The notes under the pieces are model-generated. The model was not told the DNA's origin, did no database searches, and saw nothing but the letters and a program-made list of their open reading frames with translations. From Labilibacter sediminis (lineage in GTDB: Bacteria > Bacteroidota > Bacteroidia > Bacteroidales > Marinilabiliaceae), in assembly GCF_005877885.1 (NCBI RefSeq), contig NZ_VCHY01000009.1, positions 124,001 through 188,000 on the forward strand: DNA of 64,000 nt. The letters run 5' to 3'. Position 1 is the stretch's first letter, and every line of letters begins with the position of its first letter. A program made the translations under genes and the position numbers. Shown here piece by piece: positions 54,247-63,800 of this stretch.

Positions 54247-54939
54247 ATGTCGAATAAGGAAAAAGAATATGCTACGGAAACTAGCATGGAAAACGTTGAA
54301 CATGCGTTAAGCAAATCGGAACAATTTATTGAAGATAACCAAAAGCTACTTACAATTATAATGTTTGCTGTTATTATATTGGTAGGTGGATATTGGGGAA
54401 TTAAGAAGTTATATTTACTTCCTCAGGCAACCAAGGCTCAGGAAAATATATTCTTTGCTCAAAATTACTTTGAGAAAGACAGTTTTAACCTTGCCCTTAA
54501 CGGTGACGGAATCAACGATGGTTTCTTGGCAATTGCCGATGAGTACGGAATGACTAAACCGGGAAAACTTGCTAAATATTATGCTGGTGTTTCTTATTTA
54601 CGTTTAGGAAACTTTGATGATGCAATTGAATACTTAAGCGATTTCTCTTGTGATGATGATATCGTTAACGCAACTGCCAGCGGTGCTCTTGGTGATGCTT
54701 ACCTTGAAAAAGGAGATGTAGATGCTGCTATTAGCAACTATATTAAAGCAGGTGATGTAGAAAATGAAATTATTGCTGCTACATATCTTTTAAAACTAGG
54801 TTTAGTATACGAAGACCAAAAAGAATATGGTAATGCAATTGAAGCTTATACTACTATTAAAGAGGATTATAAAAATAGTGCTGAAGCCCGAAGCATTGAT
54901 AAATATATTACTCGCGCAAAGTTATTAGCTGCTAAGTAA
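54247..54939 (+). CDS. Membrane-anchored tetratricopeptide repeat protein
   Basis: A 230-residue protein with an N-terminal cytoplasmic helix, one transmembrane segment (residues about 38-58, [20 protein letters not shown]) and a C-terminal region of TPRs (about 100-220: [40 protein letters not shown]). The topology resembles YfgM/Sec-associated TPR proteins. Role unknown. It has its own promoter and terminator and precedes ribH. Confidence 0.75.
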   Translation: MSNKEKEYATETSMENVEHALSKSEQFIEDNQKLLTIIMFAVIILVGGYWGIKKLYLLPQATKAQENIFFAQNYFEKDSFNLALNGDGINDGFLAIADEYGMTKPGKLAKYYAGVSYLRLGNFDDAIEYLSDFSCDDDIVNATASGALGDAYLEKGDVDAAISNYIKAGDVENEIIAATYLLKLGLVYEDQKEYGNAIEAYTTIKEDYKNSAEARSIDKYITRAKLLAAK

Positions 54940-54962
54940 AAAAAATATAAAATTAATGGTAA

Positions 54963-54998
54963 AAGAGGTTGTCAAAATTGACAACCTCTTTTATTTTT
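54963..54998 (+). terminator. Terminator between TPR gene and ribH
   Basis: A 13-bp perfect stem AAGAGGTTGTCAA/TTGACAACCTCTT (tight loop) followed by a T-rich tract. The ribH promoter element overlaps the T tract. Confidence 0.88.
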
Positions 54999-54999
54999 G
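54992..54999 (+). promoter_or_regulatory. ribH promoter (-7 element)
   Basis: TATTTTTG, 16 bp before the ATG at 55016, directly after the terminator hairpin. It rules out the upstream ATG at 54956 as ribH start. Confidence 0.6.
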
Positions 55000-55015
55000 C
55001 AAAAAATTAAATGAT

Positions 55016-55510
55016 ATGGCAACGAGTTTAAAAAACCTGTCGGATTACGACAAAAGCAAAATGCCTTCGGCAGCAAATATGAAATTTGGTATTGTAGTTG
55101 CTGAGTGGAACGAGGAAATTACTGAAGCTCTATACGAAGGTGCATATAAAACTTTAATTGAAAATGGTGCTAATCCGGATAATATAATTAAGAAATATAT
55201 TCCTGGTAGCTTTGAGCTAACAAAAGGATGCAAATACCTGGCTGATTATTCAGATGTGGATGCTGTTATTGGTCTTGGTTGTGTTATTCAGGGAGACACT
55301 CCTCACTTTGATTTTGTATGTAATGGCGTAACTCAGGGAATGACTCAATTAAATTTAGATTATTCTATACCATTTATTTTCGGATTGCTTACAACACTTA
55401 ACTTACAGCAAGCCAAGGACAGAGCAGGTGGAAAGCACGGAAACAAAGGTGATGAAGCTGCAATTACTGCAATAAAAATGGTGCAAATGGGTTGGAGTTT
55501 AAAAAAATAA
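55016..55510 (+). CDS. ribH: 6,7-dimethyl-8-ribityllumazine synthase
   Basis: A 164-residue riboflavin synthesis enzyme that condenses 5-amino-6-ribitylamino-uracil with 3,4-dihydroxy-2-butanone 4-phosphate. Motifs: [44 protein letters not shown] (catalytic His region) and PFIFGLLTT. Length matches the usual 150-165. The start at 55016 is chosen because the earlier ATG lies before the terminator/promoter. Confidence 0.96.
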   Translation: MATSLKNLSDYDKSKMPSAANMKFGIVVAEWNEEITEALYEGAYKTLIENGANPDNIIKKYIPGSFELTKGCKYLADYSDVDAVIGLGCVIQGDTPHFDFVCNGVTQGMTQLNLDYSIPFIFGLLTTLNLQQAKDRAGGKHGNKGDEAAITAIKMVQMGWSLKK

Positions 55511-55521
55511 AACTACATTTG
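55491..55521 (+). promoter_or_regulatory. Promoter of tRNA cluster (GTTG-N19-TACATTTG)
   Basis: GTTG (55491-55494) and TACATTTG (55514-55521) with 19-bp spacing, starting in the last ribH codons and 12 bp before the first tRNA. Confidence 0.65.
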
Positions 55522-55532
55522 CATCCGCAATC

Positions 55533-55618
55533 GGGGAGATACCAAAGCGGCCAACTGGGACGGACTGTAACTCCGTTGTCTTACGACTTCGCAGGTTCGA
55601 ATCCTGCTCTCCCCACCA
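55533..55618 (+). tRNA. tRNA-Tyr (GTA)
   Basis: Class II tRNA with a long variable arm. Acceptor GGGGAGA/TCTCCCC, anticodon GTA in ctGTAactc, T-loop GGTTCGAATCC. CCA is encoded. Confidence 0.97.
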
Positions 55619-55651
55619 AAGATTAACAACGGTTAATTGTAAACAAATTTT

Positions 55652-55725
55652 GCCAATGTAGCTCAGCTGGCTAGAGCAGCTGATTTGTAATCAGCAGGTC
55701 GTGGGTTCGAGTCCCTCCATTGGCT
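55652..55725 (+). tRNA. tRNA-Thr (TGT)
   Basis: Acceptor GCCAATG/CATTGGC; anticodon stem GCTGA/TCAGC with loop TTTGTAA, anticodon TGT; T-loop GGTTCGAGTCC. CCA is not encoded. Confidence 0.96.
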
Positions 55726-55742
55726 CAAAAAAAACATTTATT

Positions 55743-55818
55743 GCGAAAGTAGCTCAGCTGATAGAGCATTAGCCTTCCAAGCTAAGGGTCGCGGGTTTGA
55801 TCCCCGTCTTTCGCTCCA
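55743..55818 (+). tRNA. tRNA-Gly (TCC)
   Basis: Acceptor GCGAAAG/CTTTCGC; anticodon stem TTAGC/GCTAA with loop CTTCCAA, anticodon TCC; T-loop GGTTTGATCCC. CCA is encoded. Confidence 0.96.
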
Positions 55819-55824
55819 CTAAAA

Positions 55825-55858
55825 AGCCGATTGATATTTTTTATCAGTCGGCTTTTTT
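55825..55858 (+). terminator. Terminator of the tRNA cluster
   Basis: Stem AGCCGATTGATA against TATCAGTCGGCT with a T loop, followed by TTTTTTAT. Confidence 0.92.
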
Positions 55859-56075
55859 ATTTCTAACCAACAAACACATCCTTCCTACAAACTCTCATCT
55901 AAAAGAAGATATTTTTAATCCTTTTATGACATTTTGTTGTTAACTTATAAGGAGAACCAAAACAAACCTAATTTAGGTCGCTTAAGAACATATTTAAAGA
56001 TTAAAGAGCAAATCCAGTCATGAAGCTTAATATCCTAAAATCATCACCAACCAAAGCTTAATTAATTTTAAACTC

Positions 56076-56522
56076 ATGAATCAGCTATTTAAAGACTACA
56101 ATAAAACAAAGAAACTACATACTCAGTTTAAAAAAGCTTTTACAGCAAGTATTATTGATGTGGTGCTCGATTTTCATCCACACTATAATCAGATTGACAT
56201 ACTAAATGAGTTAATTTTGCTTTATGCCAGTGAAATATTAAATGCAACCGAAGAAGTGTTAGATAAAGATTCAAAGTATTCTGAAGACAGAAAAATAGAG
56301 GAATTAGATTGCATGAACAGGGTTATTAATAAAGAATCGCTAATGGTTGATGAAAATGATTTTTCCGAGCAGGTTCATTTAAAGGCCAAGGCACTAGTGG
56401 TTAATTTTTTCCCTCAGGTAATACATTTATCTAATTATGGATTTCGACTTTTAGAGCTCAACACAAAAATGTACTTATACAGCTTTATTGCTCAGTTTAA
56501 TTCATTTGTGAACAATCAGTAA
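56076..56522 (+). CDS. Hypothetical protein
   Basis: A 148-residue soluble protein, largely alpha-helical and with no recognised domain. It starts MNQLFKDYNKTKKLHTQFKK and contains the stretch FSEQVHLKAKALVVNFFPQV. No signal peptide or membrane segment. The 250 bp upstream hold only the tRNA terminator. The protein is not recognised. Confidence 0.55.
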   Translation: MNQLFKDYNKTKKLHTQFKKAFTASIIDVVLDFHPHYNQIDILNELILLYASEILNATEEVLDKDSKYSEDRKIEELDCMNRVINKESLMVDENDFSEQVHLKAKALVVNFFPQVIHLSNYGFRLLELNTKMYLYSFIAQFNSFVNNQ

Positions 56523-56807
56523 ACATGTCACGTACATATATACCAATACTACTTTAAAATGGGCCTTATTCTTTCGTTCTATTTTACTTATACTTTGTTG
56601 AAAAATATCGCCGTAGCTATGGCTATGTCTCAATTTTTATTTTATGATTATTGCTGCTTTCGGCATTATTCAAGCAAGCTTGATACTGCACTCATTTATC
56701 GCAATAATTCGCTATCTCTAAGCTAAAAATATTCAAAATAATTTAAAACTCATCTTAAAATAGAATTGGTATTACTTATAAAATTAAACTACTGAGTTAT
56801 ATTTTAT
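56523..56807. other. Intergenic region with a locally GC-richer segment
   Basis: A stretch around 56605-56745 contains gccgtagctatggctatg, gctttcggcattattcaagc and tcgctatctctaagct blocks and looks like a repeat remnant, but no second copy in this window and no convincing inverted repeat. The -7 element for the next gene lies just downstream at 56808. Confidence 0.3.
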
Positions 56808-56815
56808 TACTTTTG
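56808..56815 (+). promoter_or_regulatory. Promoter of single-domain DEAD protein gene (-7 element)
   Basis: TACTTTTG overlaps the in-frame TTG at 56813, so translation should start at the ATG at 56831. Confidence 0.6.
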
Positions 56816-56830
56816 CGCGTTCAGTACCGT

Positions 56831-57538
56831 ATGTATCATGAATTGACGGATAAAATTAATTCTTCAAGCCATAATACATCTGACATTAAACAAATAAGTA
56901 AAAAAGTACACGAAATGAAACTCAAAAAATTAACTCCCGAACTGGCATCCGGAATTATTAATGCCGGATTCGATACTGAACCAAGAGAAATTCAAAGCCT
57001 TTCTGTACCTAAAATTAAATCTGGAACCGATTTAATACTTATTTCTCCCGAAGGATCAGGTAAGACCACTGCTCTGGTAATTGGAACCATACAACAGCTT
57101 AAAAAACCTTTTGAAGAAGCACCCAGAGCTATCATCATTACCTCATCAAAAGAAAAGGCTTTTGAGATGGAAGAGCAATTTGCCATACTCGGAAAAGAAA
57201 CCAAGCTAAGAACATTTGTTGCTTTTGACCAGGGTATTATTCAATACCAAAAAGACGAGATATATGATGGATTAGATGTGTTAATATGCACGCCCAAGCG
57301 TCTAACCGAACTGGTTAACATCAACGGGGTTCCCATGACCAAAATTAGCTTAATTGTTATGGATGAAGCTGACACACTAATCACCAACAGATACCACTCT
57401 ATCATTTACAGAATTGGTGACGGGGTAAAAAAAGCGCAAATGCTGATTGCAGCCAATAAGTGGCACAACAAGTTCGAAGATCTATCTGATAGGATTCTCA
57501 AGAACCCAATGATCATTGAAACAGAAGAAGAGAACTAA
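56831..57538 (+). CDS. Single-domain DEAD-box protein (RecA-like domain 1 only)
   Basis: A 235-residue protein carrying just the N-terminal helicase core: Q-motif-like PREIQSLSVPKIKSG, motif I PEGSGKTTA (instead of AQTGSGKT), Ib TPKRLTEL and motif II VMDEAD. Motif III (SAT) is replaced by AANKW. No motif IV-VI domain follows; the protein ends IETEEEN at a normal stop with a terminator. It cannot be a classical helicase; ATP-binding or regulatory function is possible. Alternative ATG at 56918 (MKLKKLTPEL). Confidence 0.72.
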   Translation: MYHELTDKINSSSHNTSDIKQISKKVHEMKLKKLTPELASGIINAGFDTEPREIQSLSVPKIKSGTDLILISPEGSGKTTALVIGTIQQLKKPFEEAPRAIIITSSKEKAFEMEEQFAILGKETKLRTFVAFDQGIIQYQKDEIYDGLDVLICTPKRLTELVNINGVPMTKISLIVMDEADTLITNRYHSIIYRIGDGVKKAQMLIAANKWHNKFEDLSDRILKNPMIIETEEEN

Positions 57539-57549
57539 CAAATACAACA

Positions 57550-57575
57550 AACCCTGAGCTATAACTCAGGGTTTC
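57550..57575 (+). terminator. Terminator of the single-domain DEAD protein gene
   Basis: Stem ACCCTGAG/CTCAGGGT with a short loop, followed by TT. The T tract is short. Confidence 0.65.
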
Positions 57576-57698
57576 CTATTATAAAAACAGTTCTCATCGT
57601 TTGTGAGTTTTTGAAGCAGCATAATCCGCGCAATCTGAAAAAACGAAGATTAAAAACCACCTCCCGATTCATTCTTCACCGTACTCCTCCTTAAAAAA

Positions 57699-59132
57699 CT
57701 ACTCTTTTAACTTATTATTGTTCAATTGGCTCATAGCCAATAAATACCCTTCATATTTTATTTTAAAAATATCTAGTCCCCGCTTAAAGGAGATATATCC
57801 AGGGCGGGGTTGAGATGCATAACCACTCCATCCACTAAGGCGTCCCAATACCCAGGAACAGTAAGCTATTGTGCCTATATCAAAGGGATTCTTTTGCTTT
57901 TGGGTATCACCTTCCACAGTTTTGTTTAGTACCTGTATAAATTCAATTTCCGGTAGGGAAAATAATATATTAGCTTTCGCTACATGATTTTTATCGTACG
58001 CCATTTTAAGCGTCATTGTAGTTAGTGCAACTTGTAAGGCCAGGATTAACTGCTTCTTTAATGCAGATCCAGTTTCAAGTTGGGAACTCTCTACCTGCAT
58101 CCCTTTGCTTTTTAGTACCCGAAACAACTCTTCAATAACCCACCTTGTACTATACCATTCGATACATTGCAACGCATCATGTGAATTTGATATTTGATGG
58201 GTGGTTAACAGGCGCCATAGTATGGGATCTTCTTTTTCCGGCACAGTTTCCGGAAACTCCCTTGCCTCAATTGCCCACATCTCAACCCACTTGGGGTCGT
58301 CACTAGGTTTTCCTGTTTTATCTTTAGGTTTAGCTATTTTTACCTTTGCGTACTTTAAGCTCATTTTAGCAAGCCTTTTCTTTCTTTTCTTGTTGTGTTG
58401 TATGGGCAACTCATATTCCTGTTCAATAGGTTGAGATGCTAAAAGGTCAAATAATTTAATGTCTTGTCCGTACAGTTTCCTGTTGACGCTTGAACGTATC
58501 AACAAATGGGTTCGCTCATTGGGGACACGTGCCAATTCTTCATAAATATCCGCTTCTCTGTCTCCTATTATGGTTAACTGTGAACTTTGTGGCAACAACT
58601 CCTGGCTTTGTTGGGCTGACTTAATCCAACGGTAAGACTCCTTGTCTTCTATATTAAGCTTTTGGTACTCCCTTTCGTGCCTGTTTTTCTTGTCCCATGA
58701 CCGGTTCCATAATTGTATCGAAGATAAACCTATTGGTAAACGCTGCCTGGCATCAATAACCAACATGGGGTGGCAAAAGTACCCTGCGTTATCGTCTTTG
58801 GTTACAGGCCCTATGTCGGCATCTTCTTTGCCTATACGACCAATGTGCTTTGTATAATTTATTTCGGTTGTATCTTGTATACACAACAAGTGTCCTGTTC
58901 TTTGGTCAGGTTTACATTTGGCGGTAATTGCATCAATTAATTCCATCTCTGTAAATGAAGGGTTTCTAAATAGCTCGTATGCTGCTTTCTTGTCCCTAAA
59001 GGTAGAACAATACTTATTTACTACTGTATTTCCTATTTTTTGCATATCTTTTAATACTTTCTCCGCTCTTTTTTCAATCCTAAAATCAGATAAAAATCCT
59101 TTGAAATAATTATTGTATCCCCTGTGTTTCAC
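57699..59132 (-). CDS. IS4-family (Tn5/IS50-type) transposase
   Basis: A 477-residue DDE transposase related to the Tn5 type. N-terminal DNA-binding region (STFRDKKAAYELFRNPSFTE), then the three catalytic segments: CIQDTTEINY (Asp), IGDREADIYEE (Asp) and WVIEELFRVLKSKG (Glu, in the YREK-like setting). It appears full length and intact. Terminal inverted repeats could not be located in the flanks, so element boundaries are unknown. Confidence 0.88.
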   Translation of the reverse strand: MKHRGYNNYFKGFLSDFRIEKRAEKVLKDMQKIGNTVVNKYCSTFRDKKAAYELFRNPSFTEMELIDAITAKCKPDQRTGHLLCIQDTTEINYTKHIGRIGKEDADIGPVTKDDNAGYFCHPMLVIDARQRLPIGLSSIQLWNRSWDKKNRHEREYQKLNIEDKESYRWIKSAQQSQELLPQSSQLTIIGDREADIYEELARVPNERTHLLIRSSVNRKLYGQDIKLFDLLASQPIEQEYELPIQHNKKRKKRLAKMSLKYAKVKIAKPKDKTGKPSDDPKWVEMWAIEAREFPETVPEKEDPILWRLLTTHQISNSHDALQCIEWYSTRWVIEELFRVLKSKGMQVESSQLETGSALKKQLILALQVALTTMTLKMAYDKNHVAKANILFSLPEIEFIQVLNKTVEGDTQKQKNPFDIGTIAYCSWVLGRLSGWSGYASQPRPGYISFKRGLDIFKIKYEGYLLAMSQLNNNKLKE

Positions 59133-59301
59133 GTACTTAAAATACGAAATATAATTATATTTATGAAATATTTACCTAACCTACAAGACTGAAATTCAAT
59201 ATTTTACAAACTCAATCCTTTATTTGTTTGCTACTTAGTTAATCCTTAACAACAACATAAGTCATTAATTATCAACAATAAATGTGAATAACTAATGGCT
59301 T

Positions 59302-60690
59302 TTGGACATTCTTAATTGCAAGGTTATTAGTAAATTAGGGGAAAACCTTGCAGAAATAATGAAAGGAAAACTACCTAATCAGAATCAGAGAAATTTGTTC
59401 CGTCCCATTTTAAAGGATATCATCAATCCTAAGCATGAACTGGCAATATTATCAGGTCGTATCAACTGGCAGGATTTCGAAGACAGCTTTAGTCCGCTTT
59501 ATTCACATACTGGCCAGCCGGGCACTCCCATTCGCACGATGGTTGGCTTATTGCTATTGAAAAGGATCTACAACTTGGGAGATGAAACAGTTATGGAGCA
59601 ATGGGTTCAAAACCCCTATTTTCAATACTTCTGTGGAGAAGCTGAGTTTCAGTGGATGCCTCCGTGTGATCCTTCAGATATGGTACATTTTAGAAATCGC
59701 ATTGGCGAACAAGGAGCTGAAAAAATACTTGAAGTTTCCATTGACACCAGAAGGGATGAGATTAAAACTACCAATGATGTACTGGTCGATACCACTGCAC
59801 AAGAGAAAAACATTACCTACCCCACAGACAGCAAGCTGCTGATAAAAGTGATTAAGTGCTGTAATAAAATAGCTAAACAAGAAGGCGTTGAACAAAGGCA
59901 AACCTATCAGCGAACCATGAAAAAACTCCTGTTAAAGCAGCGCTTTGCACACCATCCCAAACGAAAGAAAAAGGCCAAAGCTGCATTGCGTAAGTTAAGA
60001 ACTATAGCCGGAAGACTAGTTCGAGAACTGGAACGCAAACTTGACCAGGAAACTTTTGCGCGATATGAACAGGTATTAAAGAATTGCTTATGTGTTGTCG
60101 AGCAAAAGAAAAGCGACAGCAATAAAATTTATAGTTTACACGAACCCGATACAGCCTGTATTGCAAAAGGAAAAGCTCATAAGAAATTTGAATTTGGTTC
60201 AAAGGTATCTTTTGCAGTTGTCCCTAAAGTAAATATCATAGTCGGCATTAAAAATTTTAATGGTAATCCTAATGATACATCAACCTTAGAGCCAGCACTG
60301 GAAAATGTTGAAAAGGTGAGCAAGATTAAATTCAAAAATGCTATCGTTGACAGAGGTTACAAAGGAAAGAAAAAAGTACACGACACAATAATCGTTACCC
60401 CTAAGCCTCCATCCTCCAGACAGCCTTATAGCAAAAACACAATGCGAAAGAAATGTAAGTCAAGAGCAGCAGTTGAACCGGTTATCGGACATACAAAACA
60501 CAGGTGTCGTATGATTAAAAACTACTTAAAAGGCAATGTTGGTAACACAATTAATGCAAATTTGGCTGCAGCAGGGTTTAATTTCAAAGGATTACTTCGT
60601 AAAATCAAGGAAGAAGTTCTTTGGCTAAAAATACTACTGGAAATATACTTCAAAACTTATTGTATATCTCCAGTAATTTTTAGTTCGTAA
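59302..60690 (+). CDS. IS5/IS1182-like DDE transposase
   Basis: A 462-residue transposase with an N-terminal DUF772-type domain (TPIRTMVGLLLLKRIYNLGD) and a DDE core: DVLVDTTAQEKNITYPTD (Asp), AIVDRGYKGKKKV (Asp) and RAAVEPVIGHTKHRCRM (Glu). It seems intact. The start is a TTG at 59302; the first ATG (59359) would cut 19 residues. A basic linker of about 60 residues (KRKKKAKAALRKLR) lies in the middle. It lies 169 bp from the IS4-type transposase gene and diverges from it. No inverted repeats were found. Confidence 0.82.
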   Translation: MDILNCKVISKLGENLAEIMKGKLPNQNQRNLFRPILKDIINPKHELAILSGRINWQDFEDSFSPLYSHTGQPGTPIRTMVGLLLLKRIYNLGDETVMEQWVQNPYFQYFCGEAEFQWMPPCDPSDMVHFRNRIGEQGAEKILEVSIDTRRDEIKTTNDVLVDTTAQEKNITYPTDSKLLIKVIKCCNKIAKQEGVEQRQTYQRTMKKLLLKQRFAHHPKRKKKAKAALRKLRTIAGRLVRELERKLDQETFARYEQVLKNCLCVVEQKKSDSNKIYSLHEPDTACIAKGKAHKKFEFGSKVSFAVVPKVNIIVGIKNFNGNPNDTSTLEPALENVEKVSKIKFKNAIVDRGYKGKKKVHDTIIVTPKPPSSRQPYSKNTMRKKCKSRAAVEPVIGHTKHRCRMIKNYLKGNVGNTINANLAAAGFNFKGLLRKIKEEVLWLKILLEIYFKTYCISPVIFSS

Positions 60691-60790
60691 GGAATAACTA
60701 CTTAACAATAAAGCGTATAAAGGGTAGCTTCAAAAAGGGAGGAGAATTGACTTACGGCTTTCAGAGTATTACTCTATAACCTGCTAAAGC

Positions 60791-60848
60791 AATCTACTAA
60801 TAGCCAAAAGCTAACAACCAACGGCTAAAAACTAACAACTAAAAGCTA
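60791..60848. repeat. Short degenerate AGCTAA-type repeat
   Basis: About four imperfect units resembling aaaagctaacaac are packed into 58 bp upstream of the SNF2 stop. Too short and degenerate to say more. Confidence 0.3.
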
Positions 60849-60855
60849 AATCTAT

Positions 60856-63800
60856 TTATGAAAACAATTGCCTGATATCATCAGCCTGTAATGTTTTCAT
60901 GATGCTTTCATCGGTTTGTACAATATCCCCCGCTATCTTTTTCTTTTTGTTCTGAAGATTCAGAATCTTTTCTTCCACTGTATCTTTACAAATCATTCTG
61001 TAAGCAAATACCTTTTTATCTTGCCCTATTCGATAACATCGGTCAATGGCTTGGTTTTCCACTGCAGGATTCCACCATGGATCAAGAATATACACATAGT
61101 CGGCCGCTGTAAGATTTAGCCCGGTACCACCTGCTTTTAAACTGATCAGAAACACTCTTAACTTATCATTCTCCTGAAAATTACTTACCGATCTTTCTCT
61201 TTGTACAGGCGTACTTTGTCCATCGAGATATTCAAACTCAATATTACGCTTTATGAGCTCCGATTTCACCAAGCCAAGCATTTTTACAAACTGAGAGAAT
61301 ATTAAAATTTTATGATTGGCTGTTTTATCAGTGATATGCTGAATAATCTCTTTAATCTTAACCGAATCCGTAGTACCAATATTATCATCATTTAACAGCA
61401 CAGGAGAATCACAGATTTGTCTTAATCGCGTTAAGGCTTCCAGCACCATTAATTTGGACTTGCCTATCCCCTGCTCTTCTACCTGACCCAACAACTGATT
61501 CTTAAAATTATTGCGATATGCATCATAAACCCTTCGTTGCTCTGTATCCATTTCGCAATAGATTACATCTTCCGTTTTTGAAGGAAGCTCACTAGCCACT
61601 CTTTCTTTTGTTCTTCGAAGAATAAAAGGATTTATCAGGCGCTGTAATTCTGCGGCAATATTCTCATTACCATCTTTATCAATGGCATTTGAAAATCCTT
61701 CGCGAAAGGCTGTAGCACCTCCAAAAAAGCCCTTATTCACAAAGCTCATCTGTGCATACAAATCAAAAGTACTGTTTTCAATTGGAGTACCCGATAAAGC
61801 AATTCTATTGTTAGAATTAATCAGAGATGCCGCCTTAAATCGTCGTGAAGCAGGATTTTTAATGGCCTGCGATTCATCCAGAATTACATAGTTAAACTTA
61901 AACTGACATAACATCTCAATGTCTCGTAAGAGTATCCCATAGGTTGAAAATACAAGCTGATAATCCTTAAAATCATCTACCTCCTTGGTTCTGTTTACGC
62001 CATAATGGTAATAGGCAGACAACTCAGGTGCAAATTTGGCTATTTCTCTTTCCCAGTTAAAAAGCAAAGTAGTAGGCACAATAATTAAATTGGGCGTATC
62101 ATTTTCCTTCACAACATGCTGTAAAAAGGTCAAAATCTGCAGTGTTTTACCCAATCCCATGTCATCGGCTAAAATACCTCCCCAGCCCATTTCATCTAAA
62201 AAGTTAAGCCAGTTTAAACCCTCTTTTTGATAGCTACGTAACTCTGCATTAATTTCCTTTGGTACGTTTGTTTCCGAAATCTCTTTAAAATCTTGCAAAC
62301 GCTTTCTTTTTTGCGCGATATCGGTTAAAATATTGGCATCATCAATATCGTCAAACAACTCATCTATTATTGAGAAACGAAGATTTGATACCGTTAACTT
62401 ATCATCTTTAATCTCGCCATGCCTAAAGAATTTCTCAAGTTTATGCAACCATTCTGTGGGCAACATACCTACCGTACCATCCTTTAACTGTATATATTTT
62501 TGCTGATTTAATACTGCCTTTCTAATATCTTTTAATGCTACTTTATTATCGCCAAAACTAACTTGAATATCTACCTCAAACCAATCCTGACCGCTGGTAA
62601 CATTTGTAGTGACCTTACCTGCATATGGAGAATACTTAAAGTTTTTAAGATCCTTTAAGCCAAACACCTCCACCTCCATGTTTTGCATTTGCTCAAAAAA
62701 ATCGTAAAACCACATATCCTTTGTAAAAGAATCGTAGTGCAAATAAAAAACCTTGTCTTCAACCTGCTCTTCAAAGTATGGATGTAAAGCAGAAATAGAT
62801 TCGATAAACTCATCCTCTAATTCTAAATTACGCTTATACTCAGTTATTGTGCCATCATCCTTCACCAATACATTACCTGCATGGTTTAATACCACCGAAA
62901 CACCATGATGATACTCCACCTGTGGGGTAATAATTAAAAAGTCGTGAAGCTCTGATAAGTAAACCTGCTTTTTACGAAAATCCAGTTCAATGGAATCAAT
63001 GCCGTATCCATCATTGGTAAAGTCTATTTCAAAATTTTTAGACAAAGGAAGCACAATCTCATTAAAGAAATGCTCCTTATGCGACTTCACCATTTTAAGC
63101 TCCTGGTTCCAATTTTCGATATGGCGGGCCACGTTATAGTTGCTTGGAACATACAGCTTATTGTTTAGATTAAAAAGATGTATTTTACGATAGCCCGGAT
63201 CTATATCTTCAGGTTGTATCACCTCATCTTCAATAAAAACCTGAAGTTTTAAACCCACAAAGTTATCATCCTCAAAAGTTTCATACTTTGCCGTTACAGG
63301 TTTTGCGCTGATTTCAACTTTTTGCAGATCCGATTTCTTTATTTTATAATCAACCTCGTTTCTTACATATACCAAAGGCTCTTTGGATAAGAGATGAAGC
63401 AAGTGTCGCTTTACGGCAAAAACAGCCTTGGGCGAATTGGTATTGTATAATCTTTCAATATTATTGATAATCTCTTTGGCATTGGCCGATATGGATATAT
63501 GATCGGTATTGGTTAACTCGTCAAACTGATCAATATGACTATTGATTAGAGTCCTGTTTTTATTGGGTTTACCCACAATGGTTGAAACCCGAAACTCAGT
63601 ATTGTCATAGTTTGATTCCTCATCTCCCAAATCAAAATCAAGTACAAAAGCCAATAATCTTTCTTCCCCTTTTTTAGGGATATGATCAAGCTTTAATGCA
63701 TCCTCATTGAGTTCATCCACAAAATTTCGGAAAGGCTTCTCAATACCTGAACTTACCGGTAGCAATCCTTTTTGATCTGGTCGAGGCGCAAAGGTCAATC

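Noticed and set aside
55533-55818. tRNA-linked integration site for a mobile element
   Set aside because: No integrase gene and no repeated tRNA 3' end were found next to the tRNAs.
57618-57640. A cataatccgcgcaat stretch resembling the right end of family A
   Set aside because: Only about ten bases match, no left end or TNA duplication is present, so chance similarity cannot be excluded.
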